Shown here piece by piece: positions 26,247 to 36,227 of a DNA stretch of 64,000 bases. This stretch comes from CAVXFS01 sp963761115 (GTDB lineage Bacteria; Pseudomonadota; Gammaproteobacteria; Burkholderiales; Gallionellaceae), in the NCBI GenBank assembly GCA_963761115.1, contig CAVXFS010000004.1, positions 434,001 through 498,000 of the forward strand, in the 5' to 3' direction. Within the stretch, counting starts at the first letter, position 1. Each line of letters begins with the position of its first letter. The notes below the pieces were generated by a model. The model did not search any database. It worked only from the letters and a program-made list of their open reading frames with translations, and was not told the origin of the DNA. The translations under genes were made by a program, and so were the position numbers.

Positions 26247-27194
26247 ATGGAAACTCCTAACCCGTTTTATATAAAGCAGACCATGACCCTGCAGGAATTG
26301 CGCTATGTATTGGCGTTGGCGGATATCGGTCATTTCGGACGTGCAGCCGAGGCCTGCTGCGTCAGCCAGTCGACACTTTCGACCCAGATCAAGAAGCTGG
26401 AGGATTATCTCGGTATCGCCTTGTTCGATCGCAGCCTGAAATCCGTTATGGTCACACCGGCCGGCCGAGAAATCGTCGATTCTGCCCGTCGCATCATTGA
26501 AGAAGCCAACCGGATTGACGAACTGTCACGGCAAGTCAAGGACCCCATGGCTCGCGCCATCCATCTTGGCGTGATTCCCACCCTGGGCCCATATTACCTG
26601 CCGCATGTCCTGCCCCGGTTGCATGAACAATTCCCCAAGCTGCGCCTGTTGCTGCGTGAAGAAATGACCCCTCATGTGCTTGCACACTTGAGCGAGGGGA
26701 AGCTGGATGCAGGTCTGCTGGCTTTGCCTTTGCCGGTTGAAGATCCCGCCATGGAGATCGTACCGCTGTTCTGTGAGCCGTTCCTGGCCGCCGTTCCTGC
26801 CGACCATGCCCTGGCCACGGCAACAGAAGTGCATATCGATGAATTGGTGCATGCCGGCCTGTTCTTGCTGGAAGAAGGGCATTGCCTGCGCAATCAGGCG
26901 CTGGAGGCTTGCCATATGACGGAGTTCGACAATGAGGAAATTCGGGCGACCAGCCTGGAAACGCTGCGTCAGATGGTCGGCATGGGACTGGGGGTCACAT
27001 TAATGCCGGCACTGGCCGGCATGCAATCTCACGATTTCGGTACTCGTGTCGCATTGCGTCCGCTCGCTGCCCCTGGCGCATCGCGTGTCATCGGCCTGGT
27101 TTGGCGGAGGCGCTCACCCATTGCGCCCATCATGGAAAACCTGGCGAAGTTATTAAGAGACTTTTTGCCGCCGGAGACGCTGGCAGTGAAATAA
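26247..27194 (+). CDS. oxyR: LysR-type hydrogen-peroxide regulator OxyR
   Basis: 315 residues. The N-terminal winged HTH reads LQELRYVLALADIGHFGRAA and STLSTQIKKLEDYLG. The sensing domain carries GVIPTLGPYYLPHVLP and the redox pair Cys213/Cys222 in GHCLRNQALEAC, with the exact 9-residue spacing of OxyR Cys199/Cys208, then IRATSLETLRQMVGMGLGVTL. Peroxide forms the disulfide and switches the tetramer to activate defence genes. ATG 26247 has an AAAGG site 7 bases away; ATG 26283 (MTLQELRY) matches the usual family start better, so either is possible. The rubrerythrin block directly downstream is the obvious target. Confidence 0.92.
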   Translation: METPNPFYIKQTMTLQELRYVLALADIGHFGRAAEACCVSQSTLSTQIKKLEDYLGIALFDRSLKSVMVTPAGREIVDSARRIIEEANRIDELSRQVKDPMARAIHLGVIPTLGPYYLPHVLPRLHEQFPKLRLLLREEMTPHVLAHLSEGKLDAGLLALPLPVEDPAMEIVPLFCEPFLAAVPADHALATATEVHIDELVHAGLFLLEEGHCLRNQALEACHMTEFDNEEIRATSLETLRQMVGMGLGVTLMPALAGMQSHDFGTRVALRPLAAPGASRVIGLVWRRRSPIAPIMENLAKLLRDFLPPETLAVK

Positions 27195-27221
27195 ATCAAG
27201 GTATTTCCCTTGATCTATTTT
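27195..27221 (+). terminator. weak stem-loop after oxyR
   Basis: ATCAAGG / CCTTGAT, 7 bp with a 6-base loop (27195-27214), then CTATTTT. It starts directly after the oxyR stop codon. Low GC makes it a weak terminator. Confidence 0.35.
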
Positions 27222-27272
27222 GCCAATCAAAGTGATCGAAACAATTCACTGCTTGCTCAAATTTGCAGGGCG

Positions 27273-27278
27273 TATAAT
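27273..27278 (+). promoter_or_regulatory. putative -10 box of the rubrerythrin gene
   Basis: TATAAT 65 bp before the rubrerythrin ATG. The upstream TTGCTC is only 14 bp away, an unusually short spacing, as expected for an activator-dependent promoter. A clear OxyR box was not identified. Confidence 0.4.
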
Positions 27279-27342
27279 TCCCTCGTGATTTAGCGTCACA
27301 TAAACGATAGTCGATACTTTCAACCATTTCGAGGTGAACATC

Positions 27343-27762
27343 ATGAAACTCAAAGGCAGCAAAACAGAGCAATCCCTGAAGGACGCCTTCGCCGGCGAAT
27401 CCATGGCCAACCGCCGCTATCTATATTTCGCAGCCAAAGCCGATATCGAAGGTTACAACGATGTGTCCGCGCTGTTCCGCTCCACCGCCGAAGGTGAGAC
27501 CGGGCATGCTCACGGTCATCTGGAATACCTGGAGCAGTGTGGCGACCCGGCGACTGGCTTGCCGTTCGGCGGCACCGAGGACAACCTGAAAAGTTCGGTG
27601 GCGGGCGAGACCCACGAATACACCGACATGTATCCCGGCATGGCCAAGACCGCGCGCGACGAAGGCTTCAACGAAGTCGCCGACTGGTTCGAGACCCTGG
27701 CCAAGGCGGAGCGTTCCCACGCCAACCGCTATCAGAAAGCGCTCACCGAGTTCAAGGCCTGA
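27343..27762 (+). CDS. rubrerythrin without rubredoxin domain (erythrin-type diiron protein)
   Basis: 139 residues forming a four-helix diiron peroxidase core. The ligand pattern repeats twice: Glu19 (AGESMANRRYLYFA) with Glu50/His55 (AEGETGHAHGHL), and Glu89/Glu92 (AGETHEYTDMYPG) with Glu123/His126 (KAERSHANRY). The C-terminal rubredoxin FeS4 domain of classical rubrerythrin (two CxxC motifs) is absent, so electrons must come from another protein; the Fe-S protein encoded next is a candidate. ATG 27343 follows GAGGTGA at 27331-27337. It reduces peroxide in the cytosol, consistent with its place after oxyR. Confidence 0.9.
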   Translation: MKLKGSKTEQSLKDAFAGESMANRRYLYFAAKADIEGYNDVSALFRSTAEGETGHAHGHLEYLEQCGDPATGLPFGGTEDNLKSSVAGETHEYTDMYPGMAKTARDEGFNEVADWFETLAKAERSHANRYQKALTEFKA

Positions 27763-27782
27763 GGCTGGCTCGACATAACTGC

Positions 27783-27810
27783 CCGGCCGCGCAAGTTGCG
27801 GCCGGCTTTT
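27783..27810 (+). terminator. GC-rich hairpin terminator/attenuator after rubrerythrin
   Basis: CCGGCCGC / GCGGCCGG, 8 bp with a 7-base loop, followed by CTTTT. It lies between rubrerythrin and the Fe-S protein gene. Partial read-through would give more rubrerythrin than downstream products. Confidence 0.75.
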
Positions 27811-27840
27811 CCCCGATCTTGAAATACACAGGACGACACC

Positions 27841-29175
27841 ATGGCCGGCCCATCACGCGAAGGCAATCTTGAAGCCCCGACCCGGCATCCGCTGGACTGG
27901 AAGAGTCCGGATTTCTACGACGAGGGATCGTTGTTCAAGGAGATGGAGCGGGTCTTTGATATCTGTCACGGTTGCCGGCGCTGTGTCAGCCTGTGCCAGT
28001 CATTCCCCACGCTGTTCGACCTGGTCGATGAATCGTCGACGATGGAAGTCGACGGTGTCGACAAGGCGGATTACGGCAAGGTCGTAGACCATTGTTACCT
28101 GTGCGACCTGTGTTACATGACCAAGTGTCCGTATGTGCCGCCGCATGAGTGGAACGTGGATTTTCCGCACCTGATGCTGCGCGCCAAGGCGGTGAAGTAC
28201 CAGCAGGGTGACGTGAAGCTGCGCGACCGCATACTGACCAGCACCGATACCGTCGGCAGCCTGGCGGGCATACCGGTGGTGGCGCAGGTGGTGAATGCGG
28301 TCAACAAGATCGGCATTGCACGCAAGGGGCTGCAAGCCGTGGCCGGCATCCACGCCGATGCCTGGCTGCCGGACTTTCAAAGCAATCCGTTGCGTCACCG
28401 CCTTGCCGGACACCACAGTTCGCTACAGGCAGAAGCGGCAGGGAGCACCCGCGGCAGGGTCGCCCTGTTCGCTACCTGTTACATGAACCGCAATGAACCG
28501 GGGCCGGGCGAGGATTTTGTCGCGGTGTTCGAGCACAACGGCATTCCGGTCACGCTGGCGGAACAGGAACGCTGCTGTGGCATGCCCAAACTGGAACTGG
28601 GCAATCTGGAAGCAGTGCAGAAGGCAAAGGAGTTCAACATCCCGGTGCTCGCAAAACTCGTCGATGAGGGATGGGACCTGACTGCGCTGGTTCCCTCATG
28701 TGTGCTGATGTTCAAGCAGGAGCTGCCGCTGATGTTCCCGGACGATCCCGACGTGCAGAAAGTGAAGCGGGCATTCTTCGACCCGTTCGAATATCTGATA
28801 CTGCGCCAGAAGGAAGGCAAGCTCAAGACCGACTTCAAGCAAGCGCTGGGCAAGGTCGCCTATCACGCGGCCTGCCACCAGCGCGTGCAGAACATCGGCC
28901 AGAAGACCCGCGAAACCTTGTCGCTGGTGCCCGATACCACGGTGGAGATCATCGAGCGCTGTTCCGGTCACGACGGCACTTATGCGGTGAAAAAAGAATT
29001 CCACGAATCGGCGATGAAGATCGTCATGCCGGTGGTCGATCGGGTGAGGAAGGCGGAGGCGCAGCACTACGGCAGCGATTGCGCCATGGCCGGCCACCAT
29101 ATCGAAAACGGCCTCAAGGATGGCCGCGCGCCGGAACATCCGATCACCTTGCTGCGCAAGGCTTACGGTATTTGA
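27841..29175 (+). CDS. GlpC/HdrD-like iron-sulfur protein with CCG domains
   Basis: 444 residues. Two [4Fe-4S] motifs near the N-terminus, Cys42-x2-Cys45-x2-Cys48-x3-Cys52 (ICHGCRRCVSLC) and Cys85/88/91/96 (CYLCDLCYMTKCP), are followed by a C-terminal part with CCG-type cysteine motifs (FATCYMN, EQERCCGMPKLE, HAACHQRVQN, CSGHDGTYA, SDCAMAGHH). This is the build of the GlpC/HdrD/LutA electron-transfer family. With no dehydrogenase neighbour, the likely role is passing electrons to the rubrerythrin or ferritin products of the same cluster (inference). No signal peptide; probably cytosolic or membrane-peripheral. Confidence 0.82.
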   Translation: MAGPSREGNLEAPTRHPLDWKSPDFYDEGSLFKEMERVFDICHGCRRCVSLCQSFPTLFDLVDESSTMEVDGVDKADYGKVVDHCYLCDLCYMTKCPYVPPHEWNVDFPHLMLRAKAVKYQQGDVKLRDRILTSTDTVGSLAGIPVVAQVVNAVNKIGIARKGLQAVAGIHADAWLPDFQSNPLRHRLAGHHSSLQAEAAGSTRGRVALFATCYMNRNEPGPGEDFVAVFEHNGIPVTLAEQERCCGMPKLELGNLEAVQKAKEFNIPVLAKLVDEGWDLTALVPSCVLMFKQELPLMFPDDPDVQKVKRAFFDPFEYLILRQKEGKLKTDFKQALGKVAYHAACHQRVQNIGQKTRETLSLVPDTTVEIIERCSGHDGTYAVKKEFHESAMKIVMPVVDRVRKAEAQHYGSDCAMAGHHIENGLKDGRAPEHPITLLRKAYGI

Positions 29176-29193
29176 AGTCAACAGGAGAAAGTC

Positions 29194-29481
29194 ATGTCCA
29201 ATGAAGGTTATCACGAACAAGTTGAACAACTCAGCACGGAAACTCGCGATATGCATCGTGCCATCGTTTCCCTGATGGAAGAGCTGGAAGCGGTGGACTG
29301 GTATAACCAGCGGGTCGATGCCTGCAGCGATCGGGAGCTGAAAGCGATACTCGCCCATAATCGAGACGAGGAAAAGGAACATGCATCCATGGTGCTGGAG
29401 TGGATCAGGCGCCGGGATCCCCGCTTTGACAAGGAACTGCGTGACTATCTGTTCACCGACAAGGTGATCGCGCACGAATGA
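29194..29481 (+). CDS. encapsulin-type ferritin-like protein (EncFtn family)
   Basis: 95 residues closely matching the two-helix EncFtn core: AIVSLMEELEAVDWYNQRVD and ILAHNRDEEKEHASMVLEW. By alignment from memory to Rhodospirillum rubrum EncFtn, the ferroxidase residues Glu32, Glu62, His65 and Trp38 correspond to Glu30, Glu60, His63 and Trp36 here, all present. The protein ends at VIAHE, so the C-terminal extension carrying an encapsulin-targeting peptide is missing, and no shell gene is in the window. It would oxidise and handle Fe(II) as a decamer. It starts 18 bp after the Fe-S gene in the same operon. Confidence 0.88.
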   Translation: MSNEGYHEQVEQLSTETRDMHRAIVSLMEELEAVDWYNQRVDACSDRELKAILAHNRDEEKEHASMVLEWIRRRDPRFDKELRDYLFTDKVIAHE

Positions 29482-29503
29482 ATTCAAATTTGGTAGATAA
29501 CAA

Positions 29504-30085
29504 ATGAGCAAGCTGACACGCGAAGATCTTTATTCCCTGGAAAAATATGCGGCAGTTCGTGCCGAGTTTCGTGCCCGGGTCATGCAGCACAAGGAAAGCC
29601 GCAGGCTGGCACTCGGCCCGCACGCCACGCTGTACTTCGAGGACAGTCTCACCATGCAGTATCAGGTGCAGGAAATGTTGCGCCTGGAGCGCATCTTCGA
29701 GGCGGATGGCATTCAGCAGGAACTGGACGTTTACAATCCCCTCATCCCGGATGGCAGCAACTGGAAAGCCACATTCATGGTGGAATACGAGGATGTGGAA
29801 GAGCGCCGCGCTGCGCTAACCCGACTGATCGGCATCGAGAAGGCGGTCTGGGTGCAGGTTGACGACTACGAAAAGGTACATGCCATCTGCAATGAAGACC
29901 TCGACCGCGAAACCGAGGAAAAGACTTCTGCGGTGCACTTCCTGCGCTTCGAACTCACGCCGCAGATGATCGCTGCAATCAAACAGGGCGCAACCGTACG
30001 CGCGGGCATCGACCATCCGCAATATCGCGTGGAAGTCGAATTGCCAGCGCAAGTGCATGCGGCACTGGCGGCCGATCTGGGCTGA
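29504..30085 (+). CDS. DUF3501 family protein
   Basis: 193 residues, soluble, no cysteine motif. Family features: the start KLTREDLYSLEKYAAVRAEF, the RLALGPHATLYFEDSLTMQ segment and a C-terminal beta region (SAVHFLRFEL, VRAGIDHPQY). Its function is unknown, but DUF3501 genes regularly accompany rubrerythrin and CCG-domain Fe-S genes, as here (22 bp after the ferritin-like gene). Conserved Glu/His/Tyr residues could bind metal; not shown. Confidence 0.82.
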   Translation: MSKLTREDLYSLEKYAAVRAEFRARVMQHKESRRLALGPHATLYFEDSLTMQYQVQEMLRLERIFEADGIQQELDVYNPLIPDGSNWKATFMVEYEDVEERRAALTRLIGIEKAVWVQVDDYEKVHAICNEDLDRETEEKTSAVHFLRFELTPQMIAAIKQGATVRAGIDHPQYRVEVELPAQVHAALAADLG

Positions 30086-30135
30086 TCTCCCGGGCCAGAT
30101 TTTGGCCGCGACTAGCGTTTTCCCCACTTTTTCGT

Positions 30136-30164
30136 TTTCCATTAACCGATTATCTTGCTATAAT
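30136..30164 (+). promoter_or_regulatory. promoter of the rimP-nusA-infB operon
   Basis: -35 TTTCCA (30136-30141), 17-base spacer, extended -10 TGC-TATAAT (30156-30164). It precedes the leader hairpin and rimP. Confidence 0.65.
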
Positions 30165-30182
30165 CGTGCTGATTAACAGATT

Positions 30183-30202
30183 GGGCTTCGAGCCCGTTTT
30201 TT
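30183..30202 (+). terminator. leader terminator/attenuator upstream of rimP
   Basis: GGGCT-TCG-AGCCC hairpin with a TTTTTT run, beginning only about a dozen bases after the expected transcription start and 18 bases before the rimP ATG. It resembles the conserved rimP-leader arrangement known from other proteobacteria. Very early position is unusual for simple termination. Confidence 0.6.
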
Positions 30203-30219
30203 ATTTGTGGGTGCAAAGC

Positions 30220-30645
30220 ATGGATGTGGCAAGACTGGTGGACACCACGCTGGCCGGAATGGGTTACGAATTGGTAGACCTGGAAATATCCGGCAGGGGC
30301 ATGATGCGTATATTGATGGACAAGCCGGGAGGCATTACGGTGGATGATTGCGAGACGGTGAGCCATCAGTTGACGCGCCTGTTTGCGGTGGAAGGCGTGG
30401 ATTATGAGCGCCTCGAAGTCTCGTCTCCGGGCCTGGACCGGCCGCTGAAGAAAGAGGCGGATTTTGTGCGGTTTCGTGGCGAGAAGGCGCACCTGAAATT
30501 GCGCATGCCGCTGGCATCGCGCAAGAACTTCACCGGTATCCTGGGTGAGGTTCATGATGGTGTACTGGAGTTGGATGTGGACGGCGATCGGGTAGCGATC
30601 GAGTTGTCGAATCTGGACAAGGCACGTTTGGTGCCGACATTTTAA
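30220..30645 (+). CDS. rimP: ribosome maturation factor RimP
   Basis: 141 residues assisting 30S assembly. Signature segments: LAGMGYELVDLEISGRG, LMDKPGGITVDDCETVSHQL, YERLEVSSPGLDRPLKKEAD and FTGILGEVHDGVLEL in the C-terminal SH3-like domain. ATG 30220 (MDVARLVD) is the family start. First gene of the translation operon, 41 bp before nusA. Confidence 0.93.
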   Translation: MDVARLVDTTLAGMGYELVDLEISGRGMMRILMDKPGGITVDDCETVSHQLTRLFAVEGVDYERLEVSSPGLDRPLKKEADFVRFRGEKAHLKLRMPLASRKNFTGILGEVHDGVLELDVDGDRVAIELSNLDKARLVPTF

Positions 30646-30686
30646 TGTTGTGCCGTTGCTGACGGCATGCTTGGGTGGAGATGGTA

Positions 30687-32159
30687 ATGAGTCGTGAAGT
30701 TCTGATGTTGGTTGATGCCTTGGCACGGGAAAAAAGCGTGGACAAGGAGATCGTGTTTTCTTCGCTGGAATCCGCGCTGGCTTCTGCCACCAAGAAGCGT
30801 TTTTCCGGGGAATCGGATGTGCGAGTAAGTATCGATCGCGACACCGGCGAATATGATTCATTCCGCCGCTGGCAGGTAATGGATGACGAGACGTTCGAGA
30901 CGCCGGAATTGCATATCAAGCTGGCCGAGGCGCAGAAGACCGACCCGGACATCCAGCTCGAGGAGTTCGTCGAGGAGCCGCTGGAATCCATAGATTTTGG
31001 CCGCATCGGCGCGCAGGCGGCCAAGCAGGTCATCTTCCAGAAGATCCGCGATGCCGAGCGCGAGCAGATCCTGAGCGATTTCCTGGAACGCAAGGAATAC
31101 CTGGTTTCCGGGGCAATCAAGCGCATCGAGCGCGGCAATGCGATCATCGAATTCGGCAAGATCGAAGCGCTGCTGCCGCGCGAGCAGATGATCCCCAAGG
31201 AGAATATTCGTGTCGGCGATCGCGTGCGCGCCCATTTGCTGAGAGTCGACCGCACCGTGCGCGGTCCGCAGATCATCCTGTCGCGCGTCACGCCGGATTT
31301 CCTGGTCAAGCTGTTCGAACTGGAAGTGCCGGAGATCGAGGAAGGTTTGCTCGAGATCGTCAGTGCGGCGCGCGATCCGGGCGCACGCGCCAAGATTGCC
31401 GTGCGCTCGCATGATGCGCGCATCGACCCGATCGGAACCTGTGTCGGCATGCGCGGTTCGCGCGTGCAGGCGGTGACCAATGAACTTGCCGGTGAGCGCG
31501 TGGACATCATCCTGTGGTCGCCGGACCCGGCTACGTCTGTCATCAATGCGCTGGCCCCGGCTGAAGTGACCAGCATTGTCGTGGATGAAGACAAGCACAG
31601 CATGGATGTGGTGGTAGAGGAAGATAACCTGGCGCAGGCCATCGGCCGCAACGGCCAGAATGTGCGCCTGGCCAGCGAGTTGACCGGCTGGGAACTCAAC
31701 ATCATGACGGTGGAAGAATCCGGCCAGAAGAACGAACAGGAATTTGCCAAGGTACGCGACCTGTTTATTGCCAAACTGGACGTGGATGAGGAAGTCGCCG
31801 ACATCCTGGTGCAGGAAGGATTCAATACGCTGGAAGAGGTGGCTTATGTGCCGCTGGAAGAAATGCTGGAGATCGAGTCGTTCGACGAAGCAACGATTAA
31901 CGAGTTGCGCAGCCGTGCGCGCAATGCGTTGCTGACTGCGGCCATCGTGAACGAGGAGCAGGTGGAGCACAATATCGAGGACCTGCTCAAGATCGAGGGC
32001 ATGGACGAAGAGACGGCACGCGTGCTGGCAGGCAAGGGTATCGGCACCCAGGACGGATTGGCTGACCTGGATACCGAAGAATTGGTCGAGTTGACCGGAA
32101 TGGATGATGAACGCGCCACCAGTTTGATCATGACTGCGCGCGCACCCTGGTTTGCATGA
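30687..32159 (+). CDS. nusA: transcription termination/antitermination factor NusA
   Basis: 490 residues. N-terminal RNA-polymerase-binding domain (MSREVLMLVDALAREKSVDK; FRRWQVMDDETF), S1 domain (VSGAIKRIERGNAIIEFG), two KH domains (ARDPGARAKIAVRS, VGMRGSRVQAVTNEL, NLAQAIGRNGQNVRLA) and two acidic C-terminal repeats (DILVQEGFNTLEEVAYVPLE; EDLLKIEGMDEETARVLAGK), as in E. coli NusA. ATG 30687 follows GGAG by 6 bases and is preferred to the upstream GTG. It sets pausing and termination and probably feeds back on its own leader hairpin. Confidence 0.96.
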   Translation: MSREVLMLVDALAREKSVDKEIVFSSLESALASATKKRFSGESDVRVSIDRDTGEYDSFRRWQVMDDETFETPELHIKLAEAQKTDPDIQLEEFVEEPLESIDFGRIGAQAAKQVIFQKIRDAEREQILSDFLERKEYLVSGAIKRIERGNAIIEFGKIEALLPREQMIPKENIRVGDRVRAHLLRVDRTVRGPQIILSRVTPDFLVKLFELEVPEIEEGLLEIVSAARDPGARAKIAVRSHDARIDPIGTCVGMRGSRVQAVTNELAGERVDIILWSPDPATSVINALAPAEVTSIVVDEDKHSMDVVVEEDNLAQAIGRNGQNVRLASELTGWELNIMTVEESGQKNEQEFAKVRDLFIAKLDVDEEVADILVQEGFNTLEEVAYVPLEEMLEIESFDEATINELRSRARNALLTAAIVNEEQVEHNIEDLLKIEGMDEETARVLAGKGIGTQDGLADLDTEELVELTGMDDERATSLIMTARAPWFA

Positions 32160-32194
32160 TTGGATTTAGGCATGTCCGCAGGTTTTACTGAGGG

Positions 32195-34794
<2,600 letters not shown>

Positions 34795-34795
<1 letters not shown>

Positions 34796-35148
34796 TGCCG
34801 AAGGATTACGCCAGGACCGATCGCATCGCCGAGCAGGTGCAGCGCGAACTGGCTGAACTGGTGCGCCTGGAACTGAAGGACCCGCGTGTGCACATGGTCA
34901 CCCTGACCGGCGTCGAAGTGGCGCGCGACTATTCCCATGCCAAGGTGTTCTACACCACGCTGGAAGGCTCCGGCAAGGCGGTGCAGGAAGGCCTGGAACA
35001 CGCCAGCGGATTCCTGCGCAGCCAACTCGCCCACCGCATGAAACTGCGCATCACGCCGCAACTGCATTTCGTCTACGATGCCTCGGTCGAGCGCGGCGCC
35101 CATCTGTCGCAACTGATCGACCAGGCAGTTGCCAGCGACAAGCACTGA
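34795..35148 (+). CDS. rbfA: 30S ribosome-binding factor RbfA
   Basis: 117 residues, the type II KH-domain cold-shock/16S maturation factor. Features: RTDRIAEQVQRELAELVRLE, DPRVHMVTLTGVEVARDYSH and LRITPQLHFVYDASVERG. Its ATG overlaps the infB stop by one base, so translation is coupled. Normal length. Confidence 0.95.
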
Positions 35149-35159
35149 GCTTGTCGCTC

Positions 35160-35219
35160 GTAGCTGGTAGCGAGTAGCCAACCGGTTCTGCTACCAGCTA
35201 CAGGCTGCAAGCTACCAGC
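35160..35219. repeat. inverted repeat of GTAGC words between rbfA and truB
   Basis: GTAGCTGGTAGC (35160-35171) and GCTACCAGCTAC (35190-35201) form a 12-bp stem with an 18-base loop; GCTACCAGC recurs at 35211-35219. It occupies most of the 86-bp rbfA-truB space and could partly terminate or stabilise the mRNA. Confidence 0.7.
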
Positions 35220-35234
35220 TTTAATGGTGTACAC

Positions 35235-36149
35235 ATGATCCGTACCAAACGTCCACTAGACGGCGTCCTGTTGTTCGACAAGCCGCTGCACCTCAGCTCC
35301 AATATCGCCCTGCAAAAAGTCCGCCGACTGTTCCAGGCAGAGAAGGCCGGTCACACCGGCACGCTCGATCCGCTGGCGACCGGCCTGCTGCCGATCTGCT
35401 TCGGCGAAGCCACCAAATTCTCCACCGCATTGCTCAATGCCGACAAGACCTACTTCGCGCAACTGCGCCTGGGACGAACCAGTACCACTGGCGATGGCGA
35501 GGGCGAGATCACCATTACGAATGCAGCGTTGCCGGATCGGACGCAGGCGGAATCGGTGCTGAACGAATTCATCGGCGCGATCGAACAGATGCCGCCGATG
35601 CACAGCGCCGTCAAGCACCAGGGCAAGCCGCTGTACGAGTACATCCGCAAGGGCGAGACCGTTGAACGGCCCTTGCGCAGCGTGAACATCCACAACCTGA
35701 AACTGGAGCGGCTGGCCGGTGACGAACTGGACATCACCGTGCATTGCAGCAAAGGGACATACGTGCGCACGCTGGCTGAAGACATCGGCCGCGCATTGGG
35801 ATGCGGTGCCTATTTGCAGGGACTGCGCCGCACGGCGACCGCACGATTCAGCCTGGAAGATGCCTATACATGGGATCAGCTTGAGACGATGGACATGGAG
35901 CAGCGCGAAGCCTGCCTGCTGCCGGTGGATTGCCTGTTGCCGGAGATGCCGGTTGTCGAGCTGGATGCACAGCAGGTACGTCGCATCGCCCAGGGACAAC
36001 AGCTGGACATCGATGCCGGGCTGGCAGATGGCAAGGTACGCCTGTACTGCGACGGGATATTCATTGGCGTGGCTGAGCTGCTGGAGCATCGATTGTCCCC
36101 GGACAGGCTGGTGTCCAGTGTGGCGAAGAGCGCAGCATGCGCTGGATGA
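35235..36149 (+). CDS. truB: tRNA pseudouridine-55 synthase TruB
   Basis: 304 residues. Makes psi-55 in the T loop. Motifs: PLDGVLLFDKPLHLSS, the catalytic GTLDPLATG with Asp45, YFAQLRLGRTSTTGDGEGEI, and CSKGTYVRTLAEDIGRALG. The C-terminal region is PUA-like. It closes the translation operon 86 bp after rbfA. Confidence 0.95.
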   Translation: MIRTKRPLDGVLLFDKPLHLSSNIALQKVRRLFQAEKAGHTGTLDPLATGLLPICFGEATKFSTALLNADKTYFAQLRLGRTSTTGDGEGEITITNAALPDRTQAESVLNEFIGAIEQMPPMHSAVKHQGKPLYEYIRKGETVERPLRSVNIHNLKLERLAGDELDITVHCSKGTYVRTLAEDIGRALGCGAYLQGLRRTATARFSLEDAYTWDQLETMDMEQREACLLPVDCLLPEMPVVELDAQQVRRIAQGQQLDIDAGLADGKVRLYCDGIFIGVAELLEHRLSPDRLVSSVAKSAACAG

Positions 36150-36227
36150 TCCTGAATTTGTTGACCTGACATCCAGAATTGATAGACTGTCATCGAGACT
36201 CACCAACGAGGCGCCGAACTTTAGATC

